A stretch of 64,000 nucleotides of DNA. It comes from Halobellus ruber (GTDB lineage: Archaea > Halobacteriota > Halobacteria > Halobacteriales > Haloferacaceae). The position numbers and the translations under genes were made by a program. The stretch spans positions 916,961 through 980,960 of the forward strand of contig NZ_JACKXD010000001.1 of assembly GCF_014212355.1 (NCBI RefSeq), in the 5' to 3' direction. Below are positions 52,261 to 62,084 of this stretch, piece after piece. Every line of letters starts with the position of its first letter. Within the stretch, counting starts at the first letter, position 1. The notes under the pieces are model-generated. The model saw nothing but the letters and a program-made list of their open reading frames with translations. It searched no databases and was not told where the DNA came from.

Positions 52261-53412
52261 ATGGACCTCACCGAACGGATCGAACGCCGACGGACGCGAA
52301 GCAGCCGGAACGAACTGGTCGTCGACCGCGACTCGCTGAACCCTGCGGTCCACCTCTCCGAACCCGTGGGACGGGAGGCGCTGTTCGAGGCGTTCCTGAA
52401 CGCGATCGACCCACTCTTCGACCGGGCGGTCCCCCCGAACACCTACGTGTGGGGGCCGAAAGGGGCCGGAAAGTCGGCCATCGTGACCGCGCTGCTGTCG
52501 GCGCTCGAGTCGGAGATGAGCGGCACGGACCCCTTCTACACCGCGACCCGGGGTGCGAGCGACCACCCGGAGGTCCGGTTCGTCTACCTCAACGCCAGGC
52601 GTGCACGGAGCCGGTTTCAGGTCTACCGTGAACTGCTGGACGATCTGCTCGTGGAATCCGTCCCCGAACGCGGGGTGAGTACCGAGACCCTCCGCGGGCG
52701 GATCGAGTCGGTCACCTCGAAAAGCGAGAGCATCCTGGTCGCGGTCGACCACCTGGGAGAGCCGACTACCGTCGACCTCGCGGATCTGTACTCCTTCTTC
52801 GAGTCCTTCGAGAACCTCGCGTGGATCGGGGTGGGCCGCACCCCGCCGGAGGAGCTGTCCTTCCCGATGCCCGAACAGCAGATCAGCGTCCCGGCGTACA
52901 CCCACGAACTCGTCGACGTCCTCACCGTCAGGGGCTCACGCGGGCTCTCGCACACGCTCGATCACGGCCACGCACAGCGGATCGCCGAGTGGGCCGACGG
53001 TGACGCTCACGACGCCCTGGCGGCGCTTTTCGTCGCCGCTTCCACCGCCGAGGCCGACGGCTCGACGCGGGTCCGCGATGCCGACGTCGACGCCGGGATC
53101 GCCGCGGTCCCGACCGGCGGCGTCCCCATCGGCCGCGTGCTCACCCTCTCGCAGAACGAACAGCAGGTGGTCGAACAGCTGCTCGCGCTGTCGCTCGACG
53201 ACGAGGTGCGGATCGAGGACGCGGCGGGGCGGATCGCCGACCGAACCGACCTGACCGACGCGACGGTCAAGCGGCTGCTGTACGAACTCGCCCAGTTCGG
53301 CGTACTCGAACGGCGGGAGGTCCCCGTCGGGGCCCGGATCACCGGGCGGAAGCCCAGCGGCGTGGGGCTGAACTTCTCCGCGCAGCTTTTCACCGCGCTC
53401 ACGGACGGATGA
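52261..53412 (+). CDS. Cdc6/Orc1-like AAA ATPase
   Basis: The 383-residue protein resembles Orc1/Cdc6 initiators: an N-terminal region, Walker A GPKGAGKS (about 66-73), a weak Walker B (ILVAVDHLGE, with no clear DE pair), YTHELVDVLTVRG and a C-terminal winged helix (about 300-370: LTLSQNEQQVVEQLLALS and TVKRLLYELAQFGVL). The degenerate Walker B and the absence of obvious origin repeats suggest it is not a standard initiator. It overlaps the FGGY kinase gene by four bases, so the two are co-translated. A regulatory ATPase role is possible. Confidence 0.75.
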   Translation: MDLTERIERRRTRSSRNELVVDRDSLNPAVHLSEPVGREALFEAFLNAIDPLFDRAVPPNTYVWGPKGAGKSAIVTALLSALESEMSGTDPFYTATRGASDHPEVRFVYLNARRARSRFQVYRELLDDLLVESVPERGVSTETLRGRIESVTSKSESILVAVDHLGEPTTVDLADLYSFFESFENLAWIGVGRTPPEELSFPMPEQQISVPAYTHELVDVLTVRGSRGLSHTLDHGHAQRIAEWADGDAHDALAALFVAASTAEADGSTRVRDADVDAGIAAVPTGGVPIGRVLTLSQNEQQVVEQLLALSLDDEVRIEDAAGRIADRTDLTDATVKRLLYELAQFGVLERREVPVGARITGRKPSGVGLNFSAQLFTALTDG

Positions 53413-54956
53413 GCGCCGGACCCTACGTCGGCGCCCTCGACCAGGGGACCGGCGGCACCCGGTTCGTGGTGTTCGACGGGGACGGATCCCCGGTGTCGTC
53501 GGCGTACACGACGCACAACACGGTGACGCCGGACGTCGACAGAGTCGAGTACGACCCGCTGAAGCTGTGGGGGTGTGCGACCGACACCATCAGACGCGTC
53601 CTCGTCCGGGCCGACGTCGAAGCCGATCGCCTCCGAGCGCTCGGGGTATCGAGCCAACGGCAGACCGTGCTGCTGTGGGAGGCTGCCACCGGAAGGCCGG
53701 TCGCGAACGCACTCAGCTGGCAGGACCGCCGGACCGCCGACCGAATCGCGGCACTCGATGCCGAGGACCGGCAGCTGATCCGGTCGCGGACCGGTCTCGA
53801 ACCCGACCCGTACTTCGCTGCGCCGAACGCGCAGTGGCTCCTCGACAACGGCGACGCGGCGACCGGGGACGGCAAACCCGGGTTCGGGGATTCCGCAGGA
53901 ACGGCGCTGCGGGAGCGGGCGGCCGCCGGCAACGTGCTCGTCGGCACCGTCGACTCGTGGTTGCTGTACAACCTCACGGGCACGCACGCGACCGACGTCA
54001 CGAACGCCGCTCAGACGATGCTCTTCGACATCCACGCCCGGGAGTGGGACGACGACCTCCTCGATCTGTTCGGCGTCCCGCGGGCGGCGCTGCCGACGGT
54101 CCACCCGTCGAGCGACCCGACGGGGTTCGGCGAGACCGACCCCGATGGGATCCTCGGCGCCGCGGTCCCGGTGACCGGGGTGATGGGCGACCAACAGGCG
54201 GCGCTCTTGGGGCGGGTCGGCGCCGACCGCGACGCCGCGAAAGTCACCTACGGCACAGGGAACTTCTTCCTGCAGCACACCGGAACCGAGGCCCCGGATG
54301 CCGACTCGAAGCTCCTGTCGACGGTCTGGTTCCAGCGGGCGGGGTCGGGACCGCTCTACGGGCTCGAAGGCCCGGTGTTCGCCACCGGGACGCTGCTCGA
54401 GTGGCTCCGGAGCGTCGGGTTCCTCGAACGGGCCGACGGGTTCGACCGACTCGGCCCCACAGCGCCCCGGGGACCCGTGCAGGTCGTGCCCGGTTTCGGC
54501 GGCCTCGGCGCACCGTACTGGGTGCCCGGCGTCGACACCGCGGTTCTCGGGGTCACCCGCAACACCGACGCCGACGCCGTGGTCCGGGCGGCGGTCAGGG
54601 CCATCGCCTTCGCCACCCGCACGGTTGTCGACGCTGCGGAGGCGGCGACCGGGGTCGACCACGACCGCCTGTTGGTCGACGGCGGCGCGATCCAGCACGA
54701 CGAGTTCGCCCAGTGGCAGGCCGACCTCCTCGGGCGGCGGCTGGTCCGCTCGGAGGTGACACAGACGACGGCCCTCGGCGCGGGGTTCGCCGCGGGGCTC
54801 GCTGCGGACGTGTGGGACTCCATCGATGACCTCGACCGGTGTCGAACCGAGGGGCGGACGTTCACCCCGAGCGCCGAGTCGGATGCGGTCGAGGCGGCTT
54901 ACCGGCGGTGGCAAACGGCCGTCGACGCCGTTGCGGGGATCCACGGCAGCACGTGA
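53409..54956 (+). CDS. FGGY-family carbohydrate kinase, glycerol kinase-like
   Basis: The 515-residue kinase has DQGTGGTRFVVFD at the N-terminus, SWQDRRTADRI (about 100), GDQQAALLGR (about 260) and TYGTGNFFLQHTG (about 278-290), a pattern close to glycerol kinase. It would phosphorylate glycerol or a related polyol with ATP. Haloarchaea often live on glycerol from algae. The usual GlpK partners (GlpABC dehydrogenase, GlpF) are not next to it, and the overlap with the AAA ATPase gene is unusual, so this may be a second, divergent kinase. Confidence 0.82.
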   Translation: MSAGPYVGALDQGTGGTRFVVFDGDGSPVSSAYTTHNTVTPDVDRVEYDPLKLWGCATDTIRRVLVRADVEADRLRALGVSSQRQTVLLWEAATGRPVANALSWQDRRTADRIAALDAEDRQLIRSRTGLEPDPYFAAPNAQWLLDNGDAATGDGKPGFGDSAGTALRERAAAGNVLVGTVDSWLLYNLTGTHATDVTNAAQTMLFDIHAREWDDDLLDLFGVPRAALPTVHPSSDPTGFGETDPDGILGAAVPVTGVMGDQQAALLGRVGADRDAAKVTYGTGNFFLQHTGTEAPDADSKLLSTVWFQRAGSGPLYGLEGPVFATGTLLEWLRSVGFLERADGFDRLGPTAPRGPVQVVPGFGGLGAPYWVPGVDTAVLGVTRNTDADAVVRAAVRAIAFATRTVVDAAEAATGVDHDRLLVDGGAIQHDEFAQWQADLLGRRLVRSEVTQTTALGAGFAAGLAADVWDSIDDLDRCRTEGRTFTPSAESDAVEAAYRRWQTAVDAVAGIHGST

Positions 54957-55424
54957 TTTTTACTGATTACTCGGTATCCGTCAATAACCTATATATCGCC
55001 CGGGGCGAGAGCCCGGAGTCGACGGGTCGGCCCCGACCGGAACGGGCGTACGCAGGTATTTTCGCCTGCGAGAGCGCCGCCTGAAATCGGTTCGGCCACC
55101 GCAACTCCGGGTTACAGGGGACGCCTGACGTCGAGAAGCACTGATACCGAATACCAAACATCCTGGGCCAAGCGAGCTTCGCTGCACGTTCGTAGACGGA
55201 TTGTGATATAATGTGACGAACGTACAGTCGAGCGGCGAAACAACCGTCTCGGTTCTCATTGAGATAAAGGCGAATATATACGAAAATGACGGCTCTAGAG
55301 CGCTATGTATTCGATCTCACGTTTCACTCCGGCCGTCCCGCGACTTCGTCGGAACTACTGATTTTCCAATTTCCACCAAAGAATTTATCCCGATTTCTCA
55401 ATAAACGTTTTATTGTCAGTAGCG
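54957..55424. other. AT-rich intergenic region before the ABC importer operon
   Basis: No gene is supported in these 468 bases. The sequence has several TATA-like stretches, including CTATATATCG near 54990 and AATTTATCC near 55382, and the palindrome at 55399-55415. Confidence 0.5.
55399..55415. promoter_or_regulatory. Inverted repeat upstream of the ABC importer operon
   Basis: CAATAAA-CGT-TTTATTG is a perfect 7-bp inverted repeat that ends nine bases before the ATG at 55425. A TATA-like AATTTATCC lies about 35-43 bases before the ATG. The repeat could be an operator for a substrate-responsive repressor. Confidence 0.45.
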
Positions 55425-56642
55425 ATGGTGTCAATCAACGACCCACGGACGCGACGGAAAATCCTCGCATCGAGCGGCGCACTACTCGGCGGGAGCCTCG
55501 CCGGGTGTATCAGCGGCGGCGGCGGCGGCAGCGGCGACGGCGATGGCGGCGGTAGCACGGATACTGGCGGTGACGGCGACAGCACCACCACCGACGCCGG
55601 TGGCGGTGCGGAGACGTACGAAGTCGGGTACGGCGAGTTCGAGACGACCGTCAGCGCAAGCGAGTTCCCGGAAAAGCTGTACGTGTACGCGGTCCAGACC
55701 GGGTGGTCGAACTGGGGGGCGATCATGCAGGCTTTCCAGGATCAGTACGGCGTCGCGCTCAACGACGACCAGCGCTCCTCCGGGGAGGCCCTGTCTGACC
55801 TCCGGGCGAACGCGCAGGACCCCACCCACTCGGCGTACAACGGCGGGTACACCTTCGGCATCCTCGCGATGAAGGACGGCTTGACGCAGGCGTACAAGCC
55901 GGCCAACTGGGACAAGGTCCCCGATAAGCTCAAGACCGACAACGGGCACATGACCGCGACGCGGCGGATGACGACCGCCCTGACGTACAGAAAGGACATC
56001 TTCGAGGAGCGCGGCATCGAGGAGCCGGAGACCTGGGAGGACCTCAAGAACCCGGACATCGCACAGGACCTCGTCATCCAGCCGCCACAGGCCGCCGTCG
56101 GACTGGCGGGCGCGCTCTCGATCAACAACGCCTACGGCGGGTCCCTCGACAACGTCCAGCCCGTTATCGAGTATATGACGGAGCTGCAGGACATGGGGAC
56201 GACGTTCCGCGGGAACCTCGAAGGCGACTTCACCAAGGGGAACATCGGCTCCTTCGTCGAGTACGACTACACGGGGCTGGACCTGAAGTACAACTCCGAT
56301 GCGATCGCCGAGGAGAAGGTCGGCGTGACGCTGCTCAACGGGGTCGACGGCAACAAGGGAGCGATGAACCAGCCGTACGGCTACGGGATGCTGAAGGGGG
56401 CGCCGAACCCCGAGGCCTGTAAGCTGTTCATGGATTACGTCCTCTCCCTGGAAGGACAAAAGCAGTTCCTCGACGCGTACGTCCGGCCGATCCGCGCGCC
56501 GGAACTCGAACTGCCCGAGGAGTTCCCGGCACAGAGCCGGTACGAGGAGACGCAGTTCCAGGTCGACTACACGAGACTCGTCGAGAACCAGGAGTCGATC
56601 ATTCAAAACATCGGCGAAGGTGTCGGTCTGACGGGTTACTGA
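55425..56642 (+). CDS. ABC transporter substrate-binding lipoprotein (family 1, PotD-like)
   Basis: The 405-residue product has a Tat-type signal (TRRKILASSG) and a lipobox ending LAGC (Cys28), followed by a Gly/Ser/Asp linker. The mature domain is a family 1 binding protein of the spermidine/putrescine or iron group (DNVQPVIEYMTELQDMGTTF, FTKGNIGSFVEYDYTG, MNQPYGYGMLKGAPNPEACK). The ATG at 55425 is chosen over an upstream in-frame TTG. Substrate unknown; see the operon context with phosphodiesterase and demethylase genes. Confidence 0.86.
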   Translation: MVSINDPRTRRKILASSGALLGGSLAGCISGGGGGSGDGDGGGSTDTGGDGDSTTTDAGGGAETYEVGYGEFETTVSASEFPEKLYVYAVQTGWSNWGAIMQAFQDQYGVALNDDQRSSGEALSDLRANAQDPTHSAYNGGYTFGILAMKDGLTQAYKPANWDKVPDKLKTDNGHMTATRRMTTALTYRKDIFEERGIEEPETWEDLKNPDIAQDLVIQPPQAAVGLAGALSINNAYGGSLDNVQPVIEYMTELQDMGTTFRGNLEGDFTKGNIGSFVEYDYTGLDLKYNSDAIAEEKVGVTLLNGVDGNKGAMNQPYGYGMLKGAPNPEACKLFMDYVLSLEGQKQFLDAYVRPIRAPELELPEEFPAQSRYEETQFQVDYTRLVENQESIIQNIGEGVGLTGY

Positions 56643-56645
56643 ACG

Positions 56646-57626
56646 ATGGCGACGAGCGACAGTTGGGCCCTGTTCGGGCGGCTCCGAACCGGGGCAACTC
56701 GGTTATTCGTACCCATCACCGAGGCCGATAGGAAGCGCCGTCGTATCGCCGTGCTCGCGCTCCCGTTCCTGCTTTTGGCCGTCTTCGGGGCGTTCGTCCC
56801 GCTGTACCAGCTGGTACGTATGAGCGTCTCGGAATCCAACTTCGCTCTCCAGGGGTTCCAGCTGGGCAGCTACGAGGTGATCGTGACGTCCGTGGTCGCG
56901 TACCTTCCGGTGATCGGAAGCGGGATGGAAGCCAACCCGGTGTACGGACTGGTCGTGTGGAACTCCCTGTGGTTCGGAGCGCTGACGACCGTAGTCAGCG
57001 TCGCGTTCGGCGTGGCTATCGCACACGGCCTCGAGAAGTACGATCTCCCGCGCGAGGGGCTTCTCGTGACGCTGATTTCGTTCCCGATCAGCCTTCCGGG
57101 GATCGTGGCCGCGTTCATGATAATCCTCTGGTTCAGCCAGACCGGAGTGATCACCAACATCGTCGCCTGGCTCACCGGGGCAAGCCCGATTCGGATCGCA
57201 CTGACCGGACAGGTATCGGGGTCGTTCCTCGCCGTTCTGGGGCTGTTCTTCGGGTATCTCTACTCGATGATTCCGCGGGCGACCTTCCTGCTGCGCGGCA
57301 GTTACGCGGAGGTCAATACCGACGCTGAGGAGGCCGCACGAGCCCTCGGTGCGACCCCGCTACAGACGTTCCGCTACGTGACCCTCCCGCAGATCCGTCC
57401 CGGCATCGTGGGGGCGTTGATCCTCACGTTCCGGACCGCACTCGCCATCTTCGGGACGGTGCTGGTGCTGAAGGCGCTGTCGGTGATCACGTTCCGGTTC
57501 GACCAGGAGATCCAGGTCGGGTTCAACCTCGCCAACGCGTCCGCCCTCGCCGTCCTCTTCTTCGTGTTTACCGTCCTGTTCACCTTCCTGGGACTCAGAT
57601 ACACGAGTGCGGAGGTGACGGAATGA
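56646..57626 (+). CDS. ABC transporter permease (PotB-like)
   Basis: The 326-residue protein has six helices and an EAA-type loop TDAEEAARALGATPLQTFRYV. A long external loop lies between helices 1 and 2. It starts three bases after the binding-protein gene and overlaps the next permease by four bases. Confidence 0.9.
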   Translation: MATSDSWALFGRLRTGATRLFVPITEADRKRRRIAVLALPFLLLAVFGAFVPLYQLVRMSVSESNFALQGFQLGSYEVIVTSVVAYLPVIGSGMEANPVYGLVVWNSLWFGALTTVVSVAFGVAIAHGLEKYDLPREGLLVTLISFPISLPGIVAAFMIILWFSQTGVITNIVAWLTGASPIRIALTGQVSGSFLAVLGLFFGYLYSMIPRATFLLRGSYAEVNTDAEEAARALGATPLQTFRYVTLPQIRPGIVGALILTFRTALAIFGTVLVLKALSVITFRFDQEIQVGFNLANASALAVLFFVFTVLFTFLGLRYTSAEVTE

Positions 57627-58546
57627 GCAACAAACAGTCGGTTCAGACCGGAGACGTCCCCGAGCGTGATCCGGACCGGATCGGCCGACTCTCGGCGGCG
57701 TTCGGACGCCGGGCCGTGACCGGCCTCATCGCGGTGACGGTCGTCTTCCTCATCGCGCCGGTGTTTTTCACCGTCATCGCCTCGTTCGCATCGGAGTGGA
57801 CTGGCGTGATTCCGACGGGGTTCTTCACGTTCCAGAACTGGGCACACGTGTTGGGGCTGACCGATACGGTCGGCGCCCAGCGTGCCCTCGGATCCTTCAG
57901 TTTCCGAGCGTTCGGCTACACGGTGACGGTCCCCTTCCTCTCGCTTTTCTTCAGCGTCGTGCTCGCGCTCGGCGGCGTCGTGATCAACCTGATTGTCGGC
58001 GTCCCGGTCGCGTACGCGGTCACGCGATACGACTTCTACGGGCGCGGCTGGGTGAACACCTTCGCGGTCCTCCCGATCGTCCCGGGTGTCATCCTCGGGA
58101 TCGCGTTCCTTCGCACCTATCCCGACCTGCCCAGCGCGTTGGCGCTCGTGATCGGGTACTCGCTGCTCAAAGCCCCGTATATGGTCCTGGCAGTCCAGTC
58201 GTCGTTCGAGGGGATGGACCTTCGCCAACTGGAGGAAAGCGCCCGCTCGCTCGGGGCGTCGTGGCCGAGAACGTTCTTCACGGTCATCATCCCGAACGCG
58301 AAGACGGGGATCATTGCCGGTTCGATCATCTGCTGGACGCTGGCGGCCGCGGAGTTCAATTTCACGTATATGGTGTACTCCCGGGGCCCTCGTCCGTTCT
58401 CGATTTTCCTGTACAACAATATCACCAACAGCCCGATCCTGCAGACTGCGGCCGCCGTCTCGATCTACTTCATCATCGTGGCCGGCGTGACCGCACTCCT
58501 GCGACGGACCGGGCAGAGCGGGTTCTCCGTTGGAGGGGCCAAATAG
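57623..58546 (+). CDS. ABC transporter permease (PotC-like)
   Basis: The 307-residue protein has six helices and the EAA-type loop RQLEESARSLGASWPRTFFTV. It pairs with the preceding permease, and the ATPase gene follows directly. Confidence 0.9.
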   Translation: MSNKQSVQTGDVPERDPDRIGRLSAAFGRRAVTGLIAVTVVFLIAPVFFTVIASFASEWTGVIPTGFFTFQNWAHVLGLTDTVGAQRALGSFSFRAFGYTVTVPFLSLFFSVVLALGGVVINLIVGVPVAYAVTRYDFYGRGWVNTFAVLPIVPGVILGIAFLRTYPDLPSALALVIGYSLLKAPYMVLAVQSSFEGMDLRQLEESARSLGASWPRTFFTVIIPNAKTGIIAGSIICWTLAAAEFNFTYMVYSRGPRPFSIFLYNNITNSPILQTAAAVSIYFIIVAGVTALLRRTGQSGFSVGGAK

Positions 58547-59581
58547 ATGTCTGAACGGGTACGACTACAGAACATCACGAAGCGCTTCGACGACACGGTT
58601 GCGGTCAACGACGTCTCGCTGACCGTCGAGTCGGGGGAGACGCTCGGGATCGTCGGACCGTCGGGCTGCGGGAAGACGACCACGCTTCGGACGGTCGCCG
58701 GGTTCGAGACGCCGAGCGACGGCGACGTGCTGTTCGGCGAGGAGTCGGTCACGAACGTGCCACCCGAGCAGCGCAACGTGGGGCTTGTCTTCCAATCGTA
58801 CGCCCTCTTCGACAATATGACCGTGCGACAGAACGTGGAGTTCGGGCTCAAGATGCGGGACGTGCCCGCCGACGAACGTCAGGAGCGTGCGCAGCGTCTC
58901 CTCGAGATGCTGGACATCGGCGGGATGGGCGACCGCGATCCGACGACCCTGTCGGGCGGTCAACAACAGCGCGTCGGCTTGGCCCGTGCGCTCGCGATCG
59001 AACCGCGCGTGTTGCTGTTGGACGAGCCGATGACCGGGCTCGACGCCCAGCTGAAAAACCGGCTCCAACGCGAGATCGGGAGCCTCCTCGACGAACTCGA
59101 AGTCACCGCGCTGTACGTCACCCACGACCAGGAGGAGGCGATGGTGATGTGCGACCGGATCGCCGTGATGAACGAGGGGATCCTCGAACAGGTGGGACCA
59201 CCCGAGGAGGTGTACGCACAGCCGGCCAACGCCTTCGTGGCCGACTTCATCGGCACCTCCAATCTCCTCTCGGGCCGGATCTCCGATGGCCGGCTCGACC
59301 TCGGGTTCGCCGCGATCGACGCCGAGACCGGAGCGGCCTCCTTCCAGGGCGAGGTCACGGCCACGATCCGGCCGGGGGCCTTCGAGGTCTCCGAGTCGGG
59401 GGCCTTCGAGGCGACCATCGAGGAGTCGTTCTACCTCGGAGAGCACGTCCAGGTGCTCGCAACCCTCCCGAACGGGGAGTCGCTCACGCTCCATCTCGAT
59501 CCCCGCCTCGAGTACACCCCGGGCGACACGATCACGCTGGCGGTCGACCCCGCCGACGTCCACTTCATCGACCGGTCCTGA
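58547..59581 (+). CDS. ABC transporter ATP-binding protein (PotA-like)
   Basis: The 344-residue ATPase has Walker A GPSGCGKTT (about 37-45), the signature LSGGQQQR (about 134-141), Walker B LLLDEPMTGLD and YVTHDQEEAM, and a C-terminal TOBE-like regulatory domain (about 265-340). It completes a four-gene importer. Confidence 0.92.
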   Translation: MSERVRLQNITKRFDDTVAVNDVSLTVESGETLGIVGPSGCGKTTTLRTVAGFETPSDGDVLFGEESVTNVPPEQRNVGLVFQSYALFDNMTVRQNVEFGLKMRDVPADERQERAQRLLEMLDIGGMGDRDPTTLSGGQQQRVGLARALAIEPRVLLLDEPMTGLDAQLKNRLQREIGSLLDELEVTALYVTHDQEEAMVMCDRIAVMNEGILEQVGPPEEVYAQPANAFVADFIGTSNLLSGRISDGRLDLGFAAIDAETGAASFQGEVTATIRPGAFEVSESGAFEATIEESFYLGEHVQVLATLPNGESLTLHLDPRLEYTPGDTITLAVDPADVHFIDRS

Positions 59582-59615
59582 CGCGGCGTTCGGGACCGGC
59601 TCGGCCGGTCGGCGT

Positions 59616-60299
59616 TCAGTGCTCGGGGCGTTCGTCCGTACTGAGCCGATCCACGCCGGCGGTCCGGCACGTTTCGAGAACGCCCTCCGTCGGTCCCGCC
59701 TCGGGGACCGCCGTCTGCACTGCCAGTCCGTGGTCGTGTGCGTACTCGACGACGGCCGGCTCCGACCCGGTGGCGTAGTACATATGCACCGCCTCGCACC
59801 CGAGGTTGGCGGCGGTGTCGATGCCGAGTTCGGGATCGTCGCCGTATATGCCGTCGTGAAGCACGTACCCGAGCGGGGCGTCGGGGTCCGCCTCCCGCGC
59901 CTCCCGGAGGGCAAGCGGGCTGAACGAGATCAGGATCGCCGGGTTGTCGTGGTCCGCAGTCGCGGCCAGCACGTCGGCGGCGGTGTCCAGTTCCTTCAGT
60001 TCGATCTGGACCCCGACGTCCGGGGGAATCGCGTCGAGGGCGTCGTCGAGTCGTGGGATCGTCTCCCCGGATCCGAGCACCTCGACCGTCCGGAGCTCCG
60101 ACCAGGGGGTACACCCGACTGTCCGCTCGTCGTCGGCGAGTCGCTCCAGTGTCCCGTCGTGACAGACGACGAGTTCACCCGAGCCACACCGACGCACGTC
60201 GAACTCGATCCAGTCGGCGGACGCGGCGGCGCCGCGGAACGCCGAGAGCGTGTTCTCCGGGAACTCCTCGGCGTACCCCCGGTGGGCGACGTAGTCCAT
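59616..60299 (-). CDS. glpQ: Glycerophosphodiester phosphodiesterase
   Basis: The 227-residue protein matches GDPD: AHRGYAEEFPENTLSAF with the catalytic His and Glu at the start, EFDVRRCGSGELVVCHDGTLERL, VGVQIELKE, and ISFSPLALREAREADPD. It would split glycerophosphodiesters into glycerol-3-phosphate and an alcohol. No signal peptide is present, so it acts in the cytoplasm. It is convergent with the importer operon and divergent from the LigM-like gene. Confidence 0.92.
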   Translation of the reverse strand: MDYVAHRGYAEEFPENTLSAFRGAAASADWIEFDVRRCGSGELVVCHDGTLERLADDERTVGCTPWSELRTVEVLGSGETIPRLDDALDAIPPDVGVQIELKELDTAADVLAATADHDNPAILISFSPLALREAREADPDAPLGYVLHDGIYGDDPELGIDTAANLGCEAVHMYYATGSEPAVVEYAHDHGLAVQTAVPEAGPTEGVLETCRTAGVDRLSTDERPEH

Positions 60300-60486
60300 A
60301 CCCCGACTATGGCGACGACGGCAGTAATAGGTTGCCGGCGGGCCGTCGACAGGGGACCACAGGAGCTTCGACTCCGGTCGGACGCCCGCTGGGTCGTCGG
60401 GCATAGACTCCCCAGCGTCACCGCCCGCTCGAGGGCGTCGTCAGTTTACTTTTCCTCTGGTTATTGGTGATAATTTTTAAGTTAGA

Positions 60487-60508
60487 CTGTCGGAAACGTC
60501 CACGACAG
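60487..60508. promoter_or_regulatory. Inverted repeat between TATA box and start of the LigM-like gene
   Basis: CTGTCG at 60487-60492 is the reverse complement of CGACAG at 60503-60508. The repeat ends one base before the ATG at 60510, and the AT-rich TATA-like AATTTTTAAG lies about 30-38 bases before the ATG. A repressor bound here would cover the transcription start. Confidence 0.45.
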
Positions 60509-60509
60509 A

Positions 60510-61853
60510 ATGAGCGACGGAAGCCTCGCTGACGCCCTCGCCGCCGCCGAGAGTCCGACGGCCCTCCTCCGCAACAACCCGGGTCGACATCCCTACCCCG
60601 TGCAATCGGAGTTCACGAACTGGATCGAGGAGGTGCGGAGCTGGCGGGAGACGTGTGCGCTCTCGGACCTCTCGCACCACCAGAAGGACCTCTACGTCGA
60701 GGGTCCCGACGCCCTGTCGGTGTTTGCGGACCTCGGGATCAACGACTTCGGGGGCTTCGAGCCCGGACAGGCCAAGCAGTTCGTCGCCTGCAACCCCGAG
60801 GGGTACGTGATCGGGGACGCCATCCTGTTTTATCTCGACGAGGAGCGCCTGAAGCTCACTGGCACCCCGGTCGCGCCCGACTGGGTGGAGTACAACCTCG
60901 CGACCGGCGACTACGACGCCACCGCGGAGGCCGACGAGCGGTACCACGACAAGGACGAACCGCACCGGACGTTCAGATATCAGCTCCAAGGTCCTCACGC
61001 CTTGGACACGATGCGGGACGCCGTCGAGGGGTCGCTGCCGGAGATCCCCTTCTTCAACTTCGATGCGGTCACGGTCGGCGGCGTCGAGGTTCGGGCGTTG
61101 CGGCACGCGATGGCGTCGAACGCGGGCTTCGAGATCTGGGGGCCGTGGGCGGAACGCGACGCGGTCAGGGACGCGCTCCTCGATGCGGGCGAGGCGTACG
61201 GGATCCGACAGCTCGGCGAGAAAAGCTACAAGGCCCAAGGACAGGAGAAGGGATGGATCGCACGGCCGCTCCCGGCGATCTTCGGTGACTCGATGGCCGA
61301 CTACCGCGAGTGGCTCGACGCCGACAGCTACGAGGCGACGAGTACCCTCGGCGGCAGCTTCGACCCCGACGACGTCTCGGAGTACTACCTGAACCCGATC
61401 GAACTCGGCTACGAGCGGTTCGTCGACTTCGACCACGAGTTCGTGGGCCGGGAGGCGGTAATGGAGATGGCCGAGGAGCCGCAACGCGAGAAGGTGACGC
61501 TCGTGTGGGACGACGACGACGTCGTCGACATCCTCGCGTCGCTGTTCCGCGACGGGGAGACGTACAAGTACTTCGACCTCTCGATGCCGTACTGGGCGGT
61601 CTTTCACTACGACGAGGTCCGGAGCGGCAACGAGACCGCGGGGCTCTCGAAGTACTTCGGGTACACGTACAACGAGCGATCCGTGCTCTCCTTGGCTCTC
61701 GTCGACCCCGAGTACAGCGACCCAGGCACCGAGGTCACGCTCGTGTGGGGCGAGCCCGGCGGCACTTCCCCGAACCCGAAGGTCGAAGACCATGTCCAAA
61801 CGGAGATCACCGCGACCGTCGCACCGAACCCCTACGTCGACCTCGACGAATGA
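60510..61853 (+). CDS. GcvT-family demethylase, LigM/DmdA-like
   Basis: The 447-residue protein belongs to the aminomethyltransferase (GcvT) fold and looks closest to tetrahydrofolate-dependent O-demethylases of the LigM type: SDLSHHQKDLYVEGPDALSVF, AKQFVACNPEGYVIGDAILF, RYQLQGPHALDTM, ALRHAMASNAGFEIWGP, GWIARPLPAIFGDS and DFDHEFVGREAVMEM. The enzyme would move a methyl group from a substrate to folate. The substrate may be a methylated aromatic, a betaine or dimethylsulfoniopropionate; I cannot decide. Nearby are an importer and a phosphodiesterase gene. Confidence 0.78.
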   Translation: MSDGSLADALAAAESPTALLRNNPGRHPYPVQSEFTNWIEEVRSWRETCALSDLSHHQKDLYVEGPDALSVFADLGINDFGGFEPGQAKQFVACNPEGYVIGDAILFYLDEERLKLTGTPVAPDWVEYNLATGDYDATAEADERYHDKDEPHRTFRYQLQGPHALDTMRDAVEGSLPEIPFFNFDAVTVGGVEVRALRHAMASNAGFEIWGPWAERDAVRDALLDAGEAYGIRQLGEKSYKAQGQEKGWIARPLPAIFGDSMADYREWLDADSYEATSTLGGSFDPDDVSEYYLNPIELGYERFVDFDHEFVGREAVMEMAEEPQREKVTLVWDDDDVVDILASLFRDGETYKYFDLSMPYWAVFHYDEVRSGNETAGLSKYFGYTYNERSVLSLALVDPEYSDPGTEVTLVWGEPGGTSPNPKVEDHVQTEITATVAPNPYVDLDE

Positions 61854-62084
61854 GACCGGCCGGACCCGGCCGCCGGCGTCCGGGCACGTGGGGTTCGACG
61901 GGCGTACGACCCGGCCGCCCGACGGGCGCACAAAAGAATTAATTACGGTGTCGGCGAGGTATTTACCGATGGATCACATAGTGTCGGTAATCTCGCCGGG
62001 ACCTCGGTCCCACCCGGCGGGGGCGACCGAGACGGCATCGATCCGCACCACCGGAACCGTCGGACGCCCGCCGAGGACCCGACG

